In this document: piece after piece, positions 19,009 to 28,839 of the stretch
How positions within the stretch are numbered: the stretch's first letter is position 1
Layout: every line of letters begins with the position of its first letter
DNA from: Streptacidiphilus sp. 4-A2
Lineage (GTDB): Bacteria; Actinomycetota; Actinomycetes; Streptomycetales; Streptomycetaceae
Reading direction: 5' to 3'
Assembly (NCBI GenBank): GCA_014284505.1
Contig: JAAFYY010000001.1
Coordinates: 6,559,845 to 6,623,844, forward strand
Length of the DNA: 64,000 nucleotides
Program-made: the position numbers and the translations under genes
Notes under the pieces: generated by a model
The model's database searches: none
What the model saw: only the letters and a program-made list of their open reading frames with translations
Told to the model about the DNA's origin: nothing

Positions 19009-19027
19009 CCTGCACCAGCCGTACACC

Positions 19028-19062
19028 GCAGGGCCCGCCGGTCACCGACCGGCGGGCCCTGC
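19028..19062 (+). terminator. Terminator hairpin after the S53 peptidase
   Basis: Perfect 15-bp stem (GCAGGGCCCGCCGGT and its complement) with a 5-nt loop, 20 bp after the stop. It can serve the convergent HTH gene too. Confidence 0.85.
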
Positions 19063-19087
19063 CGCATTCCGTCCCGGCAGACCGCCG

Positions 19088-20092
19088 CTACAACTGGTCA
19101 GGGGTGATCGGCGCGAGCCCCTGCGCCGCGGCGACGACATCCCACTGCGCGGCCGCGCGCTGCTTCGCGGCGGTGGCGACCGCGCTGGCCTCGTCGCCGT
19201 CCACCTTCCAGGACGAGCCGGCCGGCCGGTGCCCGCGGGCACAACTGGCCACCGACGCCTGGGCCCAACGGGCATAGTCCTGGTCCGAGCGCTGCGACGC
19301 CTGCCAGCCCTGGACCAGCGCCGACAGCAACGCCTGCTGCTGCGGCAGCCGGTCGGTCGGCAGCCGCGACAACTGCTGCACCAGCCCGCCGCGCACCCGG
19401 GCCAGCTGGTTCAGATCCGCCGCGGCCTGCTGGAGGTTCTGGCACTGCTCGACATCCATCACGGCCGCGACCGCGACCTGCCGGTTGTCCGCCGCCCCCT
19501 GCAACAGCGCCGACAGCGCCCGCCCCTGAGCCGACGCCGTCGCCCCCGCACCGGCCCTGGAGCCGTCCCCGGCCCCGGATCTCCCCTGGAACGCCACCAG
19601 CGCCCCCACCCCGGCCAGCACCAGACACCCGCTGAGCACAGCCGCCACCACCCGCCGCGACCACCGCCGCCGCCCGGCGACCGCCACTTCCGGCTGGTCC
19701 GGCTCGTCCGGCTGGTTCGGCTCGTCCGGCTGCCGGGGCTCCAGTTGCTCCGGCTCCTCCAACTGCTCCGGCTCCGGGGTCTGTTCCGCCTCCGGGGCCT
19801 GTTCCGCCTCCGGCGGCGGGCCGCCGCGCGGGGCCAGGGCCGCCTGGTCGAGCAGTTCAAGCAGCGGCGCCCCGGCCACACCCACCGCCTCCGCGAAACC
19901 CAGCAGCGCGGGTCTGGATATCAGCCGCTTGCCGTTCAGCCAGCGCTCCCAGGAGGCCCGGCTGTAGTGCGTGGCGGCCGCCAGATCGGCCAGGGAAAGC
20001 CCGTGCGCGTCCTTGAGCGTGCGCAGCCGCTCGGTCAACAGCCGCGCAGGCAGCGGCAGATCCTCGGGAAGTGGCCGCCAGACGGGACCCAT
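19088..20092 (-). CDS. Membrane-anchored helix-turn-helix (XRE) protein
   Basis: About 334 residues. An N-terminal XRE-type HTH lies at about residues 20-75 (LKDAHGLSLADLAAATHYSRASWERWLNGKR). A Glu/Gln/Pro-rich linker with EPEQLE and PDEPNQ repeats follows, then Arg-rich RRRWSRR and one membrane span (VVAAVLSGCLVLAGVGALVAF), then an outer domain of about 150 residues with two Cys. ATG 20092 is preferred over GTG 20104 because GAGGTG precedes it. The layout suggests a regulator that links DNA binding inside to a signal outside. No partner gene is evident; it converges on the S53 peptidase. Confidence 0.8.
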   Translation of the reverse strand: MGPVWRPLPEDLPLPARLLTERLRTLKDAHGLSLADLAAATHYSRASWERWLNGKRLISRPALLGFAEAVGVAGAPLLELLDQAALAPRGGPPPEAEQAPEAEQTPEPEQLEEPEQLEPRQPDEPNQPDEPDQPEVAVAGRRRWSRRVVAAVLSGCLVLAGVGALVAFQGRSGAGDGSRAGAGATASAQGRALSALLQGAADNRQVAVAAVMDVEQCQNLQQAAADLNQLARVRGGLVQQLSRLPTDRLPQQQALLSALVQGWQASQRSDQDYARWAQASVASCARGHRPAGSSWKVDGDEASAVATAAKQRAAAQWDVVAAAQGLAPITPDQL

Positions 20093-20298
20093 CACACCTC
20101 GCACCGCTGGAAGGACGACCGCACGGCCACTCTGGGTGTCTCCACTGCATGCCCTCGGACCGCTCTAAACAGCTGGTCAGACCTGTGAGACAGGCGCGAG
20201 TGTCTCACAACGGCCGACAGCGATCGTATGAAAGGCCAAGAGCCGTCCATCATTTCGCAGCGACGAACATTCCACAGCACACCATCCGGGGAAGTCCC

Positions 20299-21005
20299 AT
20301 GCCAAGCCGCACCACCGTTCAGCGCTCCAGCAGTGCCGCCGCCTCGATCGTCCTCACCTTCCTCGCGCTGACCGCCTGCTCCCCGACCGCCACCAGAGCC
20401 ACCGGCGCCTCCCCCACCGCCACCACCGCGCCGGCGACCCAGCCCGCCACCCCGCAGGCCACCGTCGGCACGCCGGGCAGCGGCGCCGCCCCGAGCACCC
20501 CTGCCGCCGGCACCCCCGCCCCGGGTACCCCCGCCTCCGGCGGCGCGCTCACCGTCGCCTTCTCCGGCCCGGGCGCCCACCCGGTGCTCACCCCCGGCGG
20601 CGCGGCCCTGGACTTCGAGGTCACCGTGCACAACGGCTCCGGCACCGGCTACACCGACATCCAGCCGCTGATCTCCATGGGCCACTGCTCCTGCGGGGGA
20701 GGCGGCGCCGCGATGATGCCGCAGGGCACCCTCAAGCTGTGGAACACCGCGTCCGGGAGCTGGCAGACCATCCCCTACGACGCCGAGGGCACCGGCATGG
20801 ACTTCAGCTTCGTCGACCAGATCAGCGGCGTCGCGCTGGCCGCCGGAGCCGACGAGACCTTCCGCTACCAGGTCGCCCTCAGCAAGCCCGCGCACCCGGT
20901 CAGCAACGGCAGCGGCACCATCGACGTGACCGTCCAGCAGCTTCCCGCCCACACCGCGCTGATCCCGACCGCCTCCACCCCGTCCAGGTCCAGGTCACCC
21001 GGTAG
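20299..21005 (+). CDS. Secreted lipoprotein, unknown function
   Basis: About 234 residues. The signal peptide ends in lipobox LTAC, so Cys27 should be lipidated. A Thr/Ala/Pro-rich linker follows, then a beta-rich domain with DFEVTVHNGSG and a short Cys-containing loop MGHCSCGGGG. A one-base shift near 20981 changes the end to VQVQVTR, stopping at TAG 21003-21005; without it the frame runs to 21165 through the valS promoter. It is upstream of valS by about 157 bp. No family is recognised. Confidence 0.72.
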
Positions 21006-21161
21006 CCACCGAACACCTGTGCCCCTGACCCGCTCCCACTGGGTCGGGGGTACAGCCCGGGAAACCCCGGCCGGACCGGCCCGGGAGGGGAACGGCCGCG
21101 CCGCTCCGGCCGCACCGCAAAGCGTTCGTGACCATGGTTTGAGATCCGTAAACTGTCTGTC

Positions 21162-23799
21162 GTGACCGACACGAACCAGCGCCCCGAGAACCACGGGGAC
21201 CACAGCGCCCTGGAGACCTTGCCGACCCAGTACGCCCCGGCGGAGGTAGAGGGGCCGCTGTACGAGCGCTGGGTCGAGGCGGGCTACTTCGCCGCCGACG
21301 AGAAGAGCGACAAGCCGCCGTACACGATCGTCATCCCCCCGCCGAATGTCACCGGCAGCCTGCACCTGGGCCACGCCTTCGAGCACACCCTCATCGACGC
21401 GCTGACCCGCCGCAAGCGCATGCAGGGCTTCGAGGTCCTGTGGCAGCCCGGCATGGACCACGCGGGCATCGCCACCCAGAACGTGGTCGAGCGCGAGCTG
21501 GCCAAGGAGGGCAAGTCCCGGCACGACCTCGGCCGCGAGGCCTTCGTCGAGAAGGTCTGGGAGTGGAAGAACGAGTTCGGCGGCCAGATCTCCGGGCAGA
21601 TGCGTCGCCTCGGGGACGGCGTCGACTGGTCGCGTGAGCGGTTCACCATGGACGCGGGCCTGTCCGCGGCCGTCCAGACCATCTTCAAGCGGCTCTTCGA
21701 CGACGGCCTGATCTACCGCGCCGAGCGCATCATCAACTGGTGCCCGCGCTGCCTCACCGCGATCTCCGACATCGAGGTCGAGTACCAGGAGGACGACGGC
21801 GAGCTGGTGTCCATCCGCTACGGCGAGGGTGACAACGCCATCGTGGTCGCCACCACCCGGGTGGAGACCATGCTCGGCGACACCGCCGTCGCCGTCCACC
21901 CGGACGACGAGCGCTATGCCCACCTGGTCGGCACCGAGATCGAGCTGCCGCTCACCGGCCGCCGGATCCCGATCGTCGCCGACGCCCACGTCGACCCGGC
22001 GTTCGGCACCGGCGCGGTCAAGGTCACCCCGGCGCACGACCCCAATGACTTCGAGATCGGCCAGCGCCACAGCCTGCCGAACATCGCCGTCATGGACGAG
22101 CGCGGCGTGATCACCGCCCACGGCCCCTTCGAGGGCTTGGACCGCTTCGAGGCCCGCTCGGCGATCGCCGCGGCGCTGCGCGCCGAGGGCCGCATCGTCG
22201 CCGAGAAGCGCCCCTACACCCACAGCGTCGGCCACTGCTCGCGCTGCAAGACCACCATCGAGCCGCGGCTGTCGCTCCAGTGGTGGGTCAAGGTCGAGAC
22301 CCTGGCCCAGGCCGCGGGCGACGCGGTCCGCGACGGCCGGGTCACCATCCACCCAAGGAGATGGAGAGCCGCTACTTCGCCTGGGTCGACAACCTGCACG
22401 ACTGGTGCATCTCGCGCCAGCTGTGGTGGGGCCACCGGATCCCGGTCTGGTACGGCCCGAGGGCCAGGTCGTCTGCGTCGGCCCCGGCGAGGAGCCGCCG
22501 GCCGGCCCCGGCTGGAAGCAGGACGACGACGTCCTCGACACCTGGTTCTCCTCCGGGCTGTGGCCGTTCTCCACCCTGGGCTGGCCCGAGCAGACGCCGA
22601 GCCTGGACAAGTTCTTCCCGAACTCGGTCCTGGTCACCGGGTACGACATCCTCTTCTTCTGGGTCGCCCGGATGATGATGTTCGGCCTCTACGCCATGGA
22701 CGGGCAGGTGCCGTTCAACGAGATCGTGCTGCACGGCATGGTCCGCGACCAGTTCGGCAAGAAGATGTCGAAGTCCTCCGGAACCGCCGTCAACCCGCTC
22801 GACTGGATGAACGAGTTCGGCGCCGACGCCGTCCGCTTCACCCTGGCGCGCGGCGCCAACCCGGGCGTCGACGTCCCGATCGGTGTGGACTGGGTCCAGG
22901 GCTCCCGGAACTTCTGCAACAAGGTCTGGAACGCCACCCGCTTCGCGCTGATGAACGGCGCGACGCTGGAGGGCCCCATGCCCGCCGCCGACCAGCTCTC
23001 CGCCACCGACCGGTGGATCCTCTCCCGGCTGAGCGCGGTCGTCGGCGAGACCGACGCCTTCTACGACGACTACCAGTTCGCCAAGCTCAGCGACGCGCTC
23101 TACCACTTCGCCTGGGACGAGGTCTTCGACTGGTACGTGGAGCTGTCCAAGGCCACGCTGATCGCCGGCGGACCGCAGGCCGACGCCACCCGCCGGGTCC
23201 TCGGCGAGGTGCTGGAGACCACCCTGCGGCTGCTGCACCCGGTGATTCCCTTTGTCACCGAGACCCTGTGGACCGCGCTCACCGGCCGGGAGTCGGTGGT
23301 CGTCGCCGACTGGCCGGTCGCCGACGCCGCGCGCCGCGACCCGGCCGCCGAGCAGGAGATCACCGAGCTCCAGCAGGTGGTCACCGAGATCCGCCGGTTC
23401 CGCGCCGACCAGGGCCTCAACCCCGGCCAGAAGGTCCCGGCCCGGCTCGACCTGTCGGCCACCGGACTGGGCGCCCACGAGGCCGCGCTCCGCTCGATCG
23501 CCAAGCTCCAGCAGGCCGGTGAGGGCTTCCACGCCACCGCGACCCTCACCGTCGCCGGCGCCGTCACCGAGCTCGACCTCTCCGGCACCATCGACGTCCC
23601 CGCCGAGCGCAAGCGCCTGACGAAGGACCTCGCGGCAGCGGAGAAGGAACTGACCCAGGCTCAGGCCAAGCTCGCCAACGAGGCGTTCCTGGCCAAGGCC
23701 GCCCCGGCAGCCGTGGAGAAGATCCACGCCCGCCAGGCCAAGGCCGAAGCCGACATCACCCGCATCACCAACCAGCTCAAGGCCCTCCCCGCCACCTGA
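21162..23799 (+). CDS. valS: Valyl-tRNA synthetase (two single-base frameshifts)
   Basis: Class I synthetase that charges tRNA-Val, about 879 residues. The HIGH motif is HLGHAFEH near residue 69 and KMSKS is in GKKMSKSSG. The editing domain carries TTRVETMLGDTAVAVHP, and a C-terminal coiled coil (ERKRLTKDLAAAEKELTQAQ) closes the protein, as in bacterial ValRS. The frame is lost near 22353 (HP then KEMESRYFAW) and near 22459 (YGP then EGQVVCV); each needs one more base in a short C run. Since valS is essential and normally single-copy, these are best read as sequence errors. GTG 21162 is used as start. Confidence 0.96.
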
Positions 23800-23813
23800 C
23801 CCGCCCCCGACCC

Positions 23814-23850
23814 GAACGGCTCCGGACCCCCACGGCCTCCGGAGCCGTTC
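23814..23850 (+). terminator. Terminator hairpin after valS
   Basis: 12-bp perfect stem (GAACGGCTCCGG and its complement) with a 13-nt loop, 14 bp after the valS stop. Confidence 0.8.
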
Positions 23851-23924
23851 CGTCCCCGGCCACGCCGCCCAGGCCGTCGAAACCCGGACAGCACCGGCAT
23901 CCGGCATCGGGCATCAGTCGCTGG

Positions 23925-24494
23925 TCAGCGCAAGTAGGTGCGCTGCCACTCAGCCGACGACATGGTGACCGCCGCCTCCGCCAGGGCCTTGGCAGACGGG
24001 GTTCTGAGCTTGTCGCGAGTGGAGGTCACCCACTCCTGAGCATTGCGGTAGCCCTGCTCCAGGTATTCAAGGCCCTGGATCATGCACTCCAGCCTGTCGG
24101 CGTCGTGCGCCACCAGCACTTCCAGGGATTCGCCGTTCTCGTACTCGTCCACCACAGCCTTGATCGCATCGGCCACCCGGGGGTGGGCGTCGGCGACTTG
24201 GTCGGCCGTGACGGACTCGTTCGACGCGGCGGTCAGGTAACGCCGGCCGATCCAGGGAATGTCACCGACCCTGGTCTCCTGAGAGTCGTGGAAAGTGGCG
24301 AGCAGAGCGACCTTGGCCGGGTCGGCCCCCTCCATCATGGCCAGCACCGCTCCGATCACCGCCGTGCGCCAGGAGTGTTCGGCGATCGTCTCGGGGTCCT
24401 TGACTCCCGCGATCCACCAACCACTCCGCTTGCCCCGCTTGAGCGCCCCCATCTCCATCAGGTAGCCGACGGTTCCCTTGTCCTGGTCACTCAT
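23925..24494 (-). CDS. HD-domain phosphohydrolase (YfbR/HDDC2-like)
   Basis: 189-residue HD_3-type protein. Metal ligands are visible as AEHSWRTA (His), ATFHDSQE (His-Asp) and VAHDADRLE (Asp), in the order seen in 5'-deoxynucleotidase YfbR and HDDC2. The last third has LEYLEQGYRNAQEW. The likely reaction is dephosphorylation of nucleoside monophosphates. It is intact and divergent from the graspetide regulator, about 210 bp away. Whether it belongs to that locus or is only a neighbour cannot be told. Confidence 0.85.
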   Translation of the reverse strand: MSDQDKGTVGYLMEMGALKRGKRSGWWIAGVKDPETIAEHSWRTAVIGAVLAMMEGADPAKVALLATFHDSQETRVGDIPWIGRRYLTAASNESVTADQVADAHPRVADAIKAVVDEYENGESLEVLVAHDADRLECMIQGLEYLEQGYRNAQEWVTSTRDKLRTPSAKALAEAAVTMSSAEWQRTYLR

Positions 24495-24705
24495 ACAGCA
24501 GTTCCTTCCCGTGGATCAGGCGTCGCTCAGTCTCAGACCGTAGCGGACGGAATGCGCCAGCCCTGGGCTCAGTTCGGACATCTCGCGTGCGGCGGACCCG
24601 ACGTTGGTTTCTCTGCCTCGCGATTTTGCAGGGTTCTTGGGTCGATACACCGGCTGTCAGGGTACGTTCCGACATATACGGGTCGAAGAAGACGTTGAGG
24701 ACGCC

Positions 24706-25838
24706 ATGGTCAACGGGAGCCAGAGCATCAGCACGGGCGATCGGATCGCTGCGTACGCGCGAGAACGAGGCGTGACCCTGCGGGCCCTTGCTGCCAAGGC
24801 GGGCGTGTCCTACTCGCTGCTGACCAAGGTGACCTCCGGCAACCGACAGGCGACACCTGAGCTGGTCACGGCAGTCGCCCGAGCCCTCGGGGTCACAACT
24901 GACCTGCTCCAGCCGCAGGCTTACTGTGACGCCATGACGGACCCGCTGATGCCGCTGATGGCCCCATCCGTGCCGCACTCGACCTCTACGACCTCCCGCC
25001 GCAGGAAAACGTCATCTCTCGCCCCCTGCCGCAGCTACGGGCAGCCGTGGCGCGCATCAATGACGTCGCGCAAGCCGCCCAGTACAGGCCCATGTCGCGG
25101 GCCCTGCCCGGCCTGCTTGCCGAACTTCACGCCGCAGCACACATGCTCACCGGCGAGGATCAGCGGCAGGCATGGGGGCTGCTCGCCGAGGCCTACAGGT
25201 GCGGTCACTCGGTCGGCATCGCCATCGGGCTCAACGATCTCTCCACCACCGCCTTGAATCGCATGGACTGGGCAGCCCAGCGCACAGGCGACCTTGAAGC
25301 GTGCCGCCGCTTGCAGGACTCCGGCCGGCACCTGCTGGAGGGAACCGGCCCCAGGACCCCTGGCGTGCTGGTCGCCCAGGGGCAACTCCATCTCGGTTCA
25401 GCGGTCGTGGCCGCCCGGGCTCACGACGCCGCCCTGATGGCGCATCACCTTGACGAAGCGGCACGAATTGCTGCCCGGACCGGCGAACGGCGCGACTTCA
25501 GCGTGCACTTCGGGCCTACCAACGTGTCCGTCCACCGAGTCATGACGCTGGTGGAGGCTGGAGAGCACGACAAGGCAGTCGCCGCCTCGAAGGACGTCTA
25601 CTTCCCCGCCGACTGGGCACCCACACGGATCGGGCATCACCACATCGACCTTGCCCGCTCCTACCGCTGGATGGCCAAACCCGATGCCGCGCTGTACCAC
25701 CTCGACCAGGCCCACGCTGTCGCACCGCAGCAGGCCAGCAGGCATCCCCTCGTCCACGAGACAGTCGCAGCGCTGGCCCGCGCCAGCACGCGGCGCAGTG
25801 ACGCCTTGTCTACGTGGATCACCCGCACCGGCGTGTGA
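24706..25838 (+). CDS. XRE family regulator of the graspetide locus (frameshifted)
   Basis: About 377 residues. The N-terminal XRE HTH spans residues 8-65 (RIAAYARERGVTLRALAAKAG, then VSYSLLTKVTSGNRQ). The long helical C-terminal part resembles TPR-like regulators often found beside Streptomyces RiPP loci (DLEACRRLQDSGRHLLEG, AARIAARTGERRDFSVHFGPTN). One base seems missing near 24961, after which IRAALDLYDLPPQENV continues in the second frame. ATG 24706 starts MVNGSQSIS. It sits just before the precursor gene and probably controls it. Base use is less GC-biased than in the flanking housekeeping genes. Confidence 0.85.
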
Positions 25839-25855
25839 CTCTCCGCTTGCACTGC

Positions 25856-25870
25856 TTCACAAAGTGTGAA
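25856..25870. promoter_or_regulatory. Palindrome TTCACAAAGTGTGAA
   Basis: Perfect 6-bp arms around AAG, 17 bp after the regulator stop and about 270 bp before the precursor start. A candidate binding site for the XRE regulator. Confidence 0.4.
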
Positions 25871-25910
25871 ACTCGGCAGCTCTGTCAACCGGCACTGTGG
25901 TGTTCAGGTT

Positions 25911-25946
25911 CCCCGCTCTCACGCACCTGTGAGCATGCGAGCGGGG
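25911..25946 (+). terminator. Hairpin between regulator and precursor
   Basis: CCCCGCTC and GAGCGGGG form an outer 8-bp stem; CTCAC/GTGAG forms an inner one with an asymmetric bulge. It may end the regulator transcript or act as a leader structure. No T-run follows. Confidence 0.45.
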
Positions 25947-26137
25947 ACGCATCCATCAGGGCCTGCGAACGGAGCCAGCGATGCCGACCCCATAGCCGGA
26001 TGACGGCGCTGCTGGCCGGGTTCACGTGCTACCCCGGTTGGACCGGCACCCATAATCCCCCGCCCCAGCCATCTGTTCCTCCACCGTGGACCGGAGCGGG
26101 TTCACTCACCCTCGCCACCTCATCCAAAGGAGGAGAG

Positions 26138-26410
26138 TTGAGCACCGTTATCGAACAGAGCCAAGCCAGCTCACCCGCCCCGTGGGGCATGAAACGCATG
26201 GCCCCGCTGCGCAACGGAGAGCCGTCGTCGTGGCAGTACCAGGGCCTCGACCCACACACGCAGACCGGTCGGTGGACCGGCCCCGATGGCCAGAGCGCCC
26301 CGGCTGAACTGGGAAGGCACGGCACCTCCGTCGGCACCTACCCGCCCACCCAGGTCGGCAAGGACGGCAAGGTCGACCCGGACAGCGGCCACGACGCCCA
26401 GCAGGACTAG
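26138..26410 (+). CDS. Graspetide precursor peptide (putative ATP-grasp target RiPP)
   Basis: 90-residue peptide read from TTG 26138, chosen because AAAGGAGG lies 4 nt upstream. The leader has PWGMKRMAPL at 15-24, the conserved recognition motif of ATP-grasp-target RiPPs of the TIGR04186 type. The probable core is the C-terminal ~30 residues after RHG. It has donors Thr63, Ser64, Thr67 and Thr71, then acceptors Asp76, Asp80, Asp82, Asp86 and Asp90. Asp76-Gly77 is a good site for aspartimide formation. It is followed within 12 bp by the ATP-grasp gene. The assignment of donors and acceptors is inference. Confidence 0.85.
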   Translation: MSTVIEQSQASSPAPWGMKRMAPLRNGEPSSWQYQGLDPHTQTGRWTGPDGQSAPAELGRHGTSVGTYPPTQVGKDGKVDPDSGHDAQQD

Positions 26411-26421
26411 GAGGTAGAAGC

Positions 26422-27381
26422 GTGGACGGACGCCCGGTGCTGGTCGCGACTGAGAACGAAGACGCAACCGCCGACCTCGTCATAGCGGAGTTGAACCGAC
26501 GCCGGGTGCCCGTCTTGCGGTTCGACCCCGGATGCGACTTCCCCGGTTCGGTGACGCTCTCCGCCAGCACTGGCCCGGACGGCTGGAGCGGGTACCTGAG
26601 GAGTGGAGAACGCACTGCGGATCTCTCGCAGGTGCGAGCCCTGTACCATCGCCGCCCGAATATGTTCGCCCCACTCGGAGAGGCCCAAGCCGCGAGGTTC
26701 ACCGCCCAGGAGAACCGGCGTGGTCTCGGCGGAGTGCTCTCCGCGTTGCCGGGTTGTCTGTACCTCAGCCATCCTCAGGCCATCGCGCGGGCCGAGTACA
26801 AGCCCGCTCAACTGGCCACCGCAGTGCGCTTGGGACTGAGCGTGCCGAGGACGCTGATCACCAATGATCCAGCGGAAGCCAAGTCCTTCGCCGCCGCACA
26901 GCCGACGATCTACAAGCCTTTGCACGCTGCCGCATACCACGTGGACGGGGAACCCGCCGGCATCTGGGCCGCCCCCGTCGAGGCCGGCGAGATCAGTAAC
27001 GCAGTCAGCCTCAGCGCCCACCTGTTCCAGGCACGGGTGGACAAGGCATCCGATGTGCGAGCGGTCGTCGTCGGCGATCAGATCATGTGCGCCCGGATCA
27101 TCTCACCGCCCGGGGTCGTGGACTGGCGGGCCGAATACCGGCACCTACGCTACGAACCGATCGAGTGCCCGAATGAGATACGTGGCACGCTACTGGGCTT
27201 CGTCGCCTACTTCGGGCTGGGCTTCGGCGCCTTCGACTTCGCCGTGACCGCGGACGGCGCGTGGTGGTTCCTTGAGTGCAACCCCAATGGGCAGTGGGCA
27301 TGGCTGGAAGCGGCGGCAGGACTGCCGATCACTGTGGCCATCGCAGACCTGCTGGAGATCGGAGAAGACAAGCGTGAGTGA
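26422..27381 (+). CDS. ATP-grasp ribosomal peptide maturase (graspetide ligase)
   Basis: 319-residue ATP-grasp ligase of the SAV_5884/TIGR04187 type, which joins Thr/Ser or Lys side chains of the precursor to Asp/Glu side chains through acyl-phosphate. Seen: VLVATENEDATADLVIAEL at the N-terminus, the nucleotide-binding lysine in TIYKPLHAAAYH, DVRAVVVGDQIMCARI, and the Mg-binding FLECNPNGQWAWLE. GTG 26422 follows AGGAGGTAG. No frameshift is seen. It sits between the precursor and a PIMT-like methyltransferase, with which it overlaps by 8 bases. The three-gene order matches fuscimiditide-type loci. Confidence 0.92.
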   Translation: MDGRPVLVATENEDATADLVIAELNRRRVPVLRFDPGCDFPGSVTLSASTGPDGWSGYLRSGERTADLSQVRALYHRRPNMFAPLGEAQAARFTAQENRRGLGGVLSALPGCLYLSHPQAIARAEYKPAQLATAVRLGLSVPRTLITNDPAEAKSFAAAQPTIYKPLHAAAYHVDGEPAGIWAAPVEAGEISNAVSLSAHLFQARVDKASDVRAVVVGDQIMCARIISPPGVVDWRAEYRHLRYEPIECPNEIRGTLLGFVAYFGLGFGAFDFAVTADGAWWFLECNPNGQWAWLEAAAGLPITVAIADLLEIGEDKRE

Positions 27382-28451
27382 CCAGATCTCGTCAGAAGCG
27401 CTGCGGGCCGACCTCGCTCAGCGGCTCATCGCCGCAGGGGTGCTGCACAGCCCGAATGGGAAGCGGCCCTGATGTCCGTTCCCGGGAGGCGTTCCTGGCC
27501 GACGGGTGGTTCGAGCATGACGGCGGTGGCTGGTACCACCCCACGTACCTTGCCGACTCCGCCGAGCAGTTGAGGGAGGTCTACCGCGACGGCACGTTGG
27601 TCACCCAACTGGCCGGCGCGGTCGTTCCCCGCGAGGTCGAGGGGCGTATCTCGCAGCTTCCGACGTCCTCGTCGACGCTGCCCAGTCTGGTCGTGCGGAT
27701 GCTCGAAACGCTCCAGGTTGAGCCCCATGCTCAGGTGCTCGAAATCGGCACCGGCACCGGCTACTCAACCGCCTTGCTCACCCACGTACTCGGGGACGAG
27801 CAGGTGACCTCCATCGAGGTCGACCGGGACGTGTCCTCCCGTGCAGCGGTATCCCTCGCTGGGCTGGACTACTGGCCGACTCTGATCGTTGGGGATGGCC
27901 TGTTGGGGCACAAGGACGGCGGTCCGTACGACCGCGTGATCGCCACCTGCGGGGTGCACACGGTCCCACGTGAGTGGATCGAGCAGACCCGCCCCGGCGG
28001 CGAGATCCTGGTGTCCGTGTGCGGATGGATGAACGCCTCCGAACTAGTCCGCCTCACTGTGGCCGACGACGGCACAGCCAACGGCCCAATCCTCGGCGGA
28101 CACGTCTCCTTCATGTTGGCCCGCCCGCACCAGCCACCGGCCCTCGGGATGCTCCCCGATCTCGACCAGGGCGACGCCACCCCCACAGCCATCGGGGCCG
28201 ATCTGCTCGATTCATGGACGGCTCGATTCATCGCCCAGTTCGCAGCCCCACACACCCAGCGCCTCATGCTGCCGCGCAACGGCCGGGAGGAACACGTGCT
28301 GATCGACGTGGACGCCGGGGCCTGGGCAGTCCTGTTCGAGGAACGGGGCAAGTGGATGGTGCGACAAGGCGGGGCCAGCCGTCTCTGGGACGCCATCGAG
28401 GCCAAGCTCACCGAGTGGCGCGAGCAGGAGAACCTCAAGCCGAGCGGCTGA
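27374..28451 (+). CDS. PIMT-like methyltransferase of the graspetide locus (frameshifted near the start)
   Basis: Homologue of protein-L-isoaspartate O-methyltransferase, about 360 residues, of the kind that makes aspartimide in ATP-grasp RiPP systems (TIGR04188/ThfM type). The SAM motif I is VLEIGTGTGYSTALL and later motifs are SIEVDRD, IVGDGL, YDRVIATCGVHTVP and RPGGEILV. The C-terminal half, about 150 residues beyond the PIMT core, is typical of this subfamily. GTG 27374 overlaps the ligase stop. Two indels near 27458 and 27487 shift the frame between VLHSP and REAFLADGW. Role: methylates an Asp of the cross-linked peptide, which then cyclises. Confidence 0.88.
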
Positions 28452-28579
28452 GCCTGCACATCGGGCGCACGGGACGACCGTCACTTGGAGTTAGCGTGCC
28501 CGGAGCGTGCCAGATGAGTCGGTCAAGACTGGTCGTCCACAGCCACTGGCGGATCATCCAGATGGCCCTAAAAGCAGTC

Positions 28580-28610
28580 GGCCCCCGACCGTTTTAGCTG
28601 GTCAGGGGCC
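28580..28610. terminator. Hairpin between methyltransferase and tRNA-Ser
   Basis: GGCCCCCGACC and GGTCAGGGGCC pair with one mismatch around a 9-nt loop. Read on the minus strand it is followed by a T-rich stretch, so it probably ends the tRNA transcript and also the graspetide operon. Confidence 0.65.
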
Positions 28611-28618
28611 GTTTCAAG

Positions 28619-28707
28619 CGGAGAGCGTGGGATTCGAACCCACGGTGACGGTTTCCCGGCACGACAGTTTTCAAGACTGTTCCCTTAGGCCGCTCGGGCA
28701 GCTCTCC
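28619..28707 (-). tRNA. tRNA-Ser (anticodon TGA)
   Basis: 89-nt class II tRNA. The acceptor 5' strand GGAGAGC pairs with GCTCTCC, the discriminator is G. The anticodon stem-loop is CAGTCTTGAAAACTG, giving anticodon TGA. A long variable arm (GTGCCGGGAAACCGTCAC region) and the T-loop GGTTCGAATCC are clear. CCA is not encoded. It lies between the graspetide operon and the HtrA-like protease gene. Confidence 0.96.
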
Positions 28708-28792
28708 TGGGCACAGGTCGGCGCGGGGCAGGCCCCGCGAGACTGCGCCAGGGGATCTTCTCATGAGTCGGGCCGTGAGTGGCAGCGAATGG

Positions 28793-28831
28793 CCCCGGAC
28801 GGACGGTGGGCTTGACGGCGTCCGTCCGGGG
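28793..28831 (-). terminator. Terminator hairpin after the HtrA-like protease gene
   Basis: Perfect 13-bp stem (CCCCGGACGGACG and its complement) with a 13-nt loop, 8 bp beyond the protease stop on the minus strand. Confidence 0.8.
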
Positions 28832-28839
28832 CGGGGGCG

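Noticed and set aside
16150..19026. A 958-codon open frame on the minus strand opposite the S53 peptidase
   Set aside because: It is the antisense shadow of a codon-biased GC-rich gene. It has no ribosome site or family motif, and its composition is Gly/Val/Arg/Ala only.
22353..22460. Programmed frameshifting in valS
   Set aside because: No slippery heptamer or downstream structure is evident, and similar one-base breaks occur in most genes of the window.
20865..22649. A 594-codon minus-strand frame opposite valS
   Set aside because: It is antisense to a certain valS gene and shows no protein family features.
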